Source: Oscheius sp. JU75 (taxonomy: Eukaryota > Nematoda > Chromadorea > Rhabditida > Rhabditidae). From it: a stretch of 64,000 bases of DNA. Positions 58,004-64,000 of the stretch are shown here, one piece after another (position 1 is the stretch's first letter; every line of letters starts with the position of its first letter). The notes beneath the pieces were generated by a model. That model was given only the letters and a program-made list of their open reading frames with translations. It did no database searches and was not told where the DNA came from. The stretch spans positions 7,812,001-7,876,000 of the forward strand of contig JASJZC010000001.1 in the NCBI GenBank assembly GCA_037178855.1, in the 5' to 3' direction. Position numbers and translations under genes: made by a program.

Positions 58004-60676
58004 ATGCTCCGGCTGTTGCTGTTCCTTGCGTGTGGCGTCGTTTTTGCCCACGCGAACCGCGACGCCAATAGGCTTTTCGAGAATCTGCTGGCCGACTACA
58101 ATAAGCTCGTGCGGCCGGTAGACAACAACACCGAAGCGCTAGTCGTCCACTTCAAGTTGAAACTGAGTCAGCTTCTCGACGTCCACGAGAAGAACCAGAT
58201 CATGACTACCAACGTCTGGCTGCAGCATAGCTGGAAGGACAAGAAGCTGACCTGGAATCCAGAAGAGTACGGCGGAGTCGATGTGCTCTACGTCCCTTCA
58301 GACACCATCTGGCTGCCCGATATCGTTCTCTATAACAAGTAAGCTAGTCTTTTGCTCATACCGTCTGGATTTCAGTGCCGACGGAAACTATCAGGTGACC
58401 ATCATGACCAAGGCCAAGCTGTCATCCGATGGGACTGTTGAATGGACTCCTCCGGCCATTTACAAGAGGTTTTCAACCCATGTTTCAAATCCAGTTTCGA
58501 TGTTCAGCATGTGTCAGATAGACGTAGAGTTCTTTCCGTTCGACCTCCAAAAGTGTGAGATGAAGTTCGGGTCGTGGACCTATGGAGGTCTCGAAGTCGA
58601 TCTCATCCACAAGGACCAGGCCCAGGAGATGGACGAGACTGTCGATGGGCCGGACGGACCCGTGACTGAGACTGTCTGGATAGTCGATAAAGGTACCCTA
58701 CTTCTATCGGCTCTCTCACAAAGAGATCTCAGGAATCGATCTGAGTGACTACTATCCTTCGGTGGAGTGGGACATTCTCAGTGTGCCCGGCAAGCGTCAC
58801 TCAAAAAGGCCAGTTTCTCGCTCCCCCCGTTCGCCCGAATTCTCCTGGGGGCATCGGGGCTATGATTTTTCGCGACTGCCACATGAATTCATTTTTGCCG
58901 TCAAAAGGAGCCCTGCCGAGAGAGAGAGAGAGAGCGAGGCAGAATCGTTTTTGAAAAGGGTGCAGTGGGGAACCTTTCTGAAATGACACGCTTTTCGGAA
59001 AAACAAATTATTTGGGAACTAAGTGGGTCGTTGAGTATGGTTTGTTTCATAAGTAGGCATCATTACCGTAATCCATTGCTTTTCGTAACGGGACCCTCGT
59101 TCAGGCCAAAGTAATGCAGTCCTTCATCCAAAACTTGGCTGACTATTCAATGTTTGCGTGTTAAACAGGTCCCGCCATGAAAGTATGAGTGACCTCACAA
59201 ACCATATAGTTCGCACAGAAAAAGGAGAGCATTTTCAACTACGACCGCCCGGGAGTAACATGTACGACACATGTCAACCCTAGTCTGGGATAACACTTGA
59301 CAGTATGTAGTCTTTCTATGCCAATAGTTATCCCAGAGTAGAGTTGACAAGTAGAGAGGGTAGTTTGCGCTATTGGCAAGGTAAAGGATCCCGCAGCGAC
59401 AGAGTTCTCACGTTTGATCTCATACTGGGGAGGACAGACGTCTGTGTTCCAGATACCCTGCTGGTGAGAGTCCCTTCATCGACATCACCTACGAGATCCA
59501 CCTGAGACGAAAAACGTTATTTTACACAGTCAACTTGATTTTTCCGTCCGTCGGCATCAGTTTTCTGACAGCGCTCGTCTTCTATTTGCCGTCCGACGGC
59601 GGTGAGAAAATCTCTCTCTGCATATCCATTCTCATCTCATTGACAGTCTTCTTCCTCTTGCTAGGTAGGAGAGATCCATTCAAGTACCTTCTTTTTTAGT
59701 CGAGATAATTCCGTCAACGTCGCTCGTCATTCCTCTTATAGGAAAATATTTGCTGTTCACAATGGTACTGGTCACCTTGTCGGTCGTGGTTACTGTCATC
59801 ACTCTGGTCAGTCCCCTCACTCGTCTCTCATAAAGAAAATTCAGAACGTGCACTACCGTTCCCCGACGACGCACACCATGCCCCCGTGGGTAAAATGGCT
59901 CTTCATTGACTTTTTGCCCAAATATCTCTGTATGCAGAGGCCGAAGCCCCCAGGACCACGGAAGCCGCCCGAAAAGCCCTACTCGAATCATTTTGGTCCT
60001 GTACTCGATCCGGTAAGAATGAGGATGATCATAAGAGATGTGTCTTCAGAGTGTGGAGCTCCTGTCACCCACGTACAGGACATCGTTTGCTACTGGCTCC
60101 GGCGAAGAAGCCTCATTCTCCTCCTATCAACGAGACGTCTCTCCAGTCAGGTCAGCCGTGGAGAGCGTTGCCTACATTGCTGATCACTTAAGGAACGAGG
60201 AAGAGGACAGACAGGTCAGCTTTTGATTGTCTATTGAAAATACTGAAGAGGTACTGTCCGCTAGTATAGTTCTCACTCTCTGTCTATATAATTACGGCTA
60301 GAACTATTTCAAGCACGAAGCGTATCAGATTCAAAAGTAGTAAGTAACAGCCTCCGAAGGCAGCAGGCAGAGTTGCAAAACAGAATGTTTGAAGAGTCAG
60401 AGGTTTGTTGGTACCGCGTAGTACTCTGTATGAAGCTACAGTAACCCAGCTTTCCAGACAGCAGCTCGGAAAGGGCGGCTCAAGAGATAGTTCAAAAAGA
60501 AAGACACTCAGAACTCATTCCATCGCTTTCAGGTGATAGAAGACTGGAAGTACGTCTCAGTGGTGCTGGATCGTATCTTTCTTTTGGTCTTTACATGTGC
60601 CTGTGCCGTCGGAACGATCATCATCATCCTACGTGCTCCCAGTATCTATGACACGACCAAGCCAGTGCAGCCCTAG
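58004..60676 (+). CDS. Nicotinic acetylcholine receptor, non-alpha subunit
   Basis: Cys-loop cation channel subunit. The signal peptide [17 protein letters not shown] precedes an extracellular domain with [32 protein letters not shown] and an exact 13-residue Cys loop ([15 protein letters not shown]). The position of the vicinal cysteines of alpha subunits reads [10 protein letters not shown], so this is a non-alpha subunit. M1 to M3 follow, with [20 protein letters not shown] as M2; the GEK signature before M2 indicates cation selectivity. The loop ends [20 protein letters not shown], then [20 protein letters not shown] (M4). About 470 residues. The long intron between K-R and Y-P-A-G (58807-59449) needs a GC donor and contains two fold-back elements. 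AATAAA is at 60973. Confidence 0.92.
59036..59206 (+). mobile_element. Fold-back MITE, family 1, copy C
   Basis: The ends TATGGTTTGT and ACAAACCATA enclose CATTACCGTAATCCATTGC, TTTCGTAACGGGACCC, CTTGGCTGACTATTCAATGT and GGTCCCGCCATGAAAG. Length 171 bp, inside a receptor intron. Confidence 0.88.
59270..59352 (+). mobile_element. Fold-back MITE, family 2, copy B
   Basis: TGTCAACCCTAGTCTGGGAT at the left faces ATCCCAGAGTAGAGTTGACA at the right with few mismatches. It is closely related to 47198-47280 and lies in the same receptor intron as a family 1 copy. Confidence 0.85.
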
Positions 60677-60972
60677 TGTCGCGCGGGTCACTCTTCTGCG
60701 GGTCCTTCCTTCTCCCCCATAAACATCCTCTGCTCCCTATTTCGACGGATTCTTGTCTCTCACTACGGGTTGACTCCTCTTTCCTACCTTTCCCCCTGCC
60801 TTTCCGTCAAAAATATTTTCTTCTTCTCAAGCTATCCCTCGACTAGGGAGCAGTCAGAACAACGTCCCCCACACCCCCGATTTCACTCATATGATATTTT
60901 GCTCAATCCCTCAGCCGACTTCTTTCAACACGTCCCTCTGTTTCCAGACCTACACATATTTATGTTGATGCC

Positions 60973-60978
60973 AATAAA
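60973..60978 (+). terminator. Polyadenylation signal of the receptor gene
   Basis: AATAAA about 300 bases after the stop codon. Confidence 0.6.
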
Positions 60979-60989
60979 ATTCTATTTGT

Positions 60990-62005
60990 TCTGAAACAGA
61001 TCTCTTCTCTTGCCTTCGTTTGTGTTTGCAATCTTTAAAGAGTCCAGAGACACAATGGTAATACTCACTAGTACTCAAACGAGGTTTGCACATCCCCAAT
61101 CTGCCTGAAACAACAAACTATAGCAGAAGGGGGAGTCCTTCGTTTGTCCACGATCAGCTGAGGATTTGGGGTTATGCGATCTCCTCGTGAAGAGAGGCAG
61201 ACTAGCAGAAGGGAGGAACCTATATTTAGATAGACTACCGTAAAACCTCAATTAGAAGCTCAGGGAAATACGCAATTACGTATTCACTTTTTTCGGGTCG
61301 AATACGGCTTTTTCTGACTGTTCGATGTTGTGCGAAGTTGTAGAGCAGCTTAAGAGTTACACCGAAAAACGTGAATACGCAATTGCGTATTTCCTTACGA
61401 AACCCTGCGCTTCTAATAGAGGTTTCACGGAAGACTCATGCGAAAGATTCATGCGTTGCTTTCGTCCAGGGGAGCGAGGCTTACAGTTTTTCAGAGACAT
61501 GGTGACAGAATGATGTTGTCCAGGTGTAGGTCCGGACTTCAAAGTTTCATTCAAGCAGGCATGGCCAAACGGGCCCGGGACGGCCCGGCTCGTTGTAAAC
61601 TGTATGCACTCGGGGTTAAGACCTGACATTCGTCTCGGGACCCGTTTAAAATTTTTGATGGGTAACATTTTTGACGATTCCAAGCCAATTTGACTTCGCG
61701 CCAAATAATGGGTACGAATGTCGAACTCGGGCCCGATTGCATGCCGTTTACAAACGGGCAGCGCATGTTAGCCATGCCCCATTCAAGAACTTGCAGAAAG
61801 TGAACTGTGTTTCAATCATGTTCCTGGTAGGTCAATTAGGAAACTTTTGCTGGCTGTTCAGTCGTTGAGCAGGAAAGAACGTACCGACGAGACTCCAGAT
61901 GCTTCGAAAGGGTTCTATGTGAATTTCTGTCATTGTTAGCACTATTGTAACTCCACGTGACTTGAATGAAGCCGTTTATTATTAGGATTATTATTTAACA
62001 CTGCC
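60990..62005. other. Intergenic region
   Basis: Contains one fold-back element (61238-61430). Open frames at 61325-61704 overlap that element and its flank and do not look coding. Confidence 0.4.
61238..61430. mobile_element. Fold-back element with 55-bp arms
   Basis: The left arm reads CCGTAAAACCTCAATTAGAA, then GGGAAATACGCAATTACG. The right arm ends with the near-exact complement (GCGTATTTCC...TTCTAATAGAGGTTTCACGG). The centre has TTGTAGAGCAGC. It shares arm words with 51950-52115. Confidence 0.88.
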
Positions 62006-62490
62006 TCAATAGAGTCCAGGCATGTCGAGAGCGGACATTCCGAGTCGAGGATAGATGGATCCGGTGAAGCTGCCCGAGATTCTCATTCCAGGGTAGAGGG
62101 AGCCAGGGAAGCCGAGAGACCCCATTCCTGGGTAGAGTCCACCCGTCATGCCTCCCATTCCAGGGTAGAGGCCACCCATCATGCCTCCCATTCCAGGGTA
62201 GAGTCCACCCATCATGCCTCCCATTTCAGGGTACAGCGAGCCAGGAAATCCGCCCATCATTCCGCCGTAGAGAGAAGACATTCCAGGATACATGGATCCC
62301 ATCAGGCCGGGGTAGCCAGACATTCCCAGTCCGGACATTCCAAGGCCTGGATATCCGGTCATTCCCATACCCATGCCTAGGCCAGTAGCCGGCATGATGG
62401 GCACTGAAACTTTTTTTGCTTCGCGAAAGGAAAACACCTACAAGCAGCGATGCTTTGGAAGACGATGAGGAAGAGAGCGAGAGAGAACAT
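62006..62490 (-). CDS. Secreted Gly/Met/Tyr/Pro repeat protein
   Basis: Two exons: the first (from 62490) encodes a signal peptide MFSLALFLIVFQSIAA, and the second (62410-62006) the mature chain. The mature part is built from repeats such as GGMMGGLYPGM and GMTGGLYPGMG, with about 12 Pro-Gly/Met units, very rich in Gly, Met, Tyr, Pro and Leu and nearly free of charge. It ends SALDMPGLY. About 145 residues. Such chains are typical of extracellular structural material (cuticle, eggshell, silk or adhesive) and Tyr could be cross-linked, but which is not determined. No globular domain. Repeat DNA is clearly visible as three tandem 30-36-bp units at about 62140-62230. Confidence 0.78.
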
Positions 62491-62917
62491 TGCTTGTCTA
62501 TCTCTTCTCCTCGCAGCCCTCTTATACTGTTTCAGCTGAACTGTTTTGACCGTGCTAAATGATCAAAGCTATTGTAATCTCGCAGTCGTAGATCAAGAGG
62601 CTGTTTTCGGAACTGCAGCTTGGAACAATCAAGCTGGACAAATGTTGTTTCCCGCGAAAAAACATGTGTAGGTGATTGGTTTCAGTGCTCGTTGCAATAA
62701 AATTGGTGGCTATTTTGGAGAGTAAAATGAGCAAGAATACAGTAACTACAACCTTAAACTTGGGTAGTTGCTATTTTCTTGGTATTTGGAATACGAGGCA
62801 GAACAATCACGATTGCTTTCAAAACCTTGAAACTTTGGTAATTACAGCTCTTGCAGTAGAGTACAATTAAAAGTGACAAGGAACTTCAATTCTAGGCCAC
62901 CAAGTCTGTGCGACCGG
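62491..62917. other. Divergent intergenic region
   Basis: Probably the promoters of the repeat protein and the metalloprotease. No repeat or motif recognised. Confidence 0.35.
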
Positions 62918-64000
62918 ATGCGTCTTCTTCTTCTTCTAGCAGTAGCCGCTACCAGCTGCGGTCAGGAGGTGGGTTCTCTTGTCTCTTGTCCACTGTCTCT
63001 TCCCTGTTCTCTGTTCCCTGCTTAACTGCTTGTCTCTTGTTCTCTATTGATGGTAGTCTACCTACCCTAGTCCCCCTTGACTCTCCGTCTGGATCCATAC
63101 TTTTGGCTGCGTAGTCAAACGATAGTTTCCTGTTCAGTGTTCAGTCCTCTCTCTGTAGTCAGCCGTCTACTGCCTTGTCCGCTTTTTTGTCCAGTTCTGT
63201 TCCAAGTAGCTCTCTTTGTTTTCTATCACCCAATCAAACCGTTTGCAGATATTCAACGAGACTGAAGACATGGGTGCTGGCTATGCCCAATACTCACCGA
63301 ACAAACACAATGGTTCCGGCTCTTCCTCGTCAGTTCCGCCCTTCGCCCCGCTAAGCATCTACACTGTCTACGCTCCAGAAATCAGACAGCTATCGACGAT
63401 TGAGAGACGCGATCTGTCCAACTACGTGACGAAGGCTACCCGTCGTCTCGGCAAGATGCTCCAAGTCAGGAAGACGGACAGTCTCATGGTCGACTGTCGT
63501 CAGGTCGGCAAAAAGGAAGTTAAAGATGGATATAACTTTGCTCTCTTTATCGATGTCAACTGCAAGGGCAATGGACAGACCCTGGCCACAGCTGGAGCTT
63601 GTGCTCGAGAGATAGGCAGGGCTGAACCGAATGGAAGCGTCTTCTATCCCTACCATCAAGGCCAATTCCAGTCGAGTCGAGGCGTCACGTGGCTTGGAAG
63701 ACCGCTCGGAGGCAGAATAAGCATTTGCTTGGATCAGTTCAAGGTTCGTCCCGAAGTTACAGTGAATCTGGCGCGACCTCGTTATAGGGCAAACAATTTT
63801 TGGGCGGCGCCTTGGATAACTAGCGCAGTGCCAAGTAGCGTGACCAGGTCGGAGGTTCGATCCCGGACTAGAAAGTTTTTGCCTTGATGTCCCTTTTTGT
63901 TGAAAACAGACTATATAGCTTGATCAAGGTGATTACAGAAGAGAAATCCTCGATGGGACGGCGACAAATGGGTCTCGACCATCATGCACGAGATGTCTCA
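62918..64000 (+). CDS. Leishmanolysin-like metalloprotease (M8), 5' part
   Basis: The start MRLLLLLAVAATSCG is a signal peptide ending before QE, then a 260-bp intron. The next exon (about 63248-63743) carries IFNETEDMGAGYAQYSPNKH onward, with YTVYAPEIRQLSTIERRDLS and DGYNFALFIDVNCKGNGQTL. It then reads ATAGACAREI and RPLGGRISIC, in the pattern of the M8 family. After an intron holding a tRNA-like element (63744 to about 63930) a further exon reads KRNPRWDGDKWVSTIMHEMS, and the window ends just before the second His of the HExxH zinc site. It is probably a secreted or cell-surface zinc protease. The gene is cut off by the window edge. Confidence 0.85.
63805..63880 (+). repeat. tRNA-like element in the M8 protease intron
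   Basis: The A-box-like part is TGGATAACTAGCGCAGTGCC and the B box GGAGGTTCGATCCCGG, followed by T5. The T stem is close to pairing. No acceptor stem. Confidence 0.55.

Noticed and set aside
61325-61704. Open frames either side of the 61-kb hairpin
   Set aside because: They are created by the hairpin arms and flanks. Sense and antisense frames are equally open.

Overview
This window is nuclear DNA from an animal with a compact genome. The genes are split by many very short introns (often about 37-60 bp, GT...TTTCAG type). They sit close together on both strands, with 3' ends sometimes under 100 bp apart. The recognisable proteins are typical of animals: a nicotinic receptor subunit, syntrophin, SARAF, CIB, PDE1 and AIP. 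Several start codons lie directly behind a splice-acceptor-like sequence, which suggests spliced-leader trans-splicing. Intron style, trans-splicing signs and an Ig-EGF-membrane protein fit a nematode or another compact, trans-splicing invertebrate. The species cannot be fixed from this sequence alone. All gene calls come from reading translated exons and splice sites by eye, and spans run from start to stop codon including introns.

Layout. 1-2.5 kb: largely non-coding. 2.5-7.3 kb: an Ig-EGF-transmembrane protein (-) and an unknown type I membrane protein (+) whose last intron carries a transposon. 7.5-12.3 kb: an acidic coiled-coil protein (+). 12.4-15.3 kb: UVSSA (-). 15.7-18.2 kb: a small unknown gene, then a 1.67 kb near-perfect palindrome carrying two identical head-to-head four-pass membrane protein genes. 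18.9-26.7 kb, all on minus: AIP, DNAJC16, SARAF and a small secreted protein with a frame break at an A7 run. 27-36 kb: CIB2-like (+), STOML2 (-), FCF1 (+), a syntrophin (-), inositol hexakisphosphate kinase (+). 36-40 kb: SLC35C2 (-) and MMADHC (-). 41-44 kb: RFWD3 (+). 44-48 kb: gene-poor. 48-53.6 kb: PDE1 (+). 53.6-58 kb: gene-poor. 58-60.7 kb: a non-alpha nicotinic receptor subunit (+). 62-62.5 kb: a secreted Gly/Met/Tyr/Pro-repeat protein (-). 62.9 kb to the end: a leishmanolysin-like (M8) metalloprotease (+), cut by the window edge just at its HExxH motif.

The genes do not form one pathway. There are loose themes: DNA repair and ubiquitin (UVSSA, RFWD3), calcium and cyclic-nucleotide signalling (SARAF, CIB, PDE1), chaperones (AIP, DNAJC16) and neuromuscular proteins (syntrophin, nicotinic receptor).

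The strongest non-gene signal is the number of fold-back (inverted-repeat) elements and tRNA-like short elements. Nearly every intron longer than about 200 bp that I inspected holds one. Removing the UVSSA example leaves an intron of ordinary size (about 47 bp). The other stand-out items are the palindrome with its two identical genes and a 33-base inverted copy of an RFWD3 exon start in the preceding intron.
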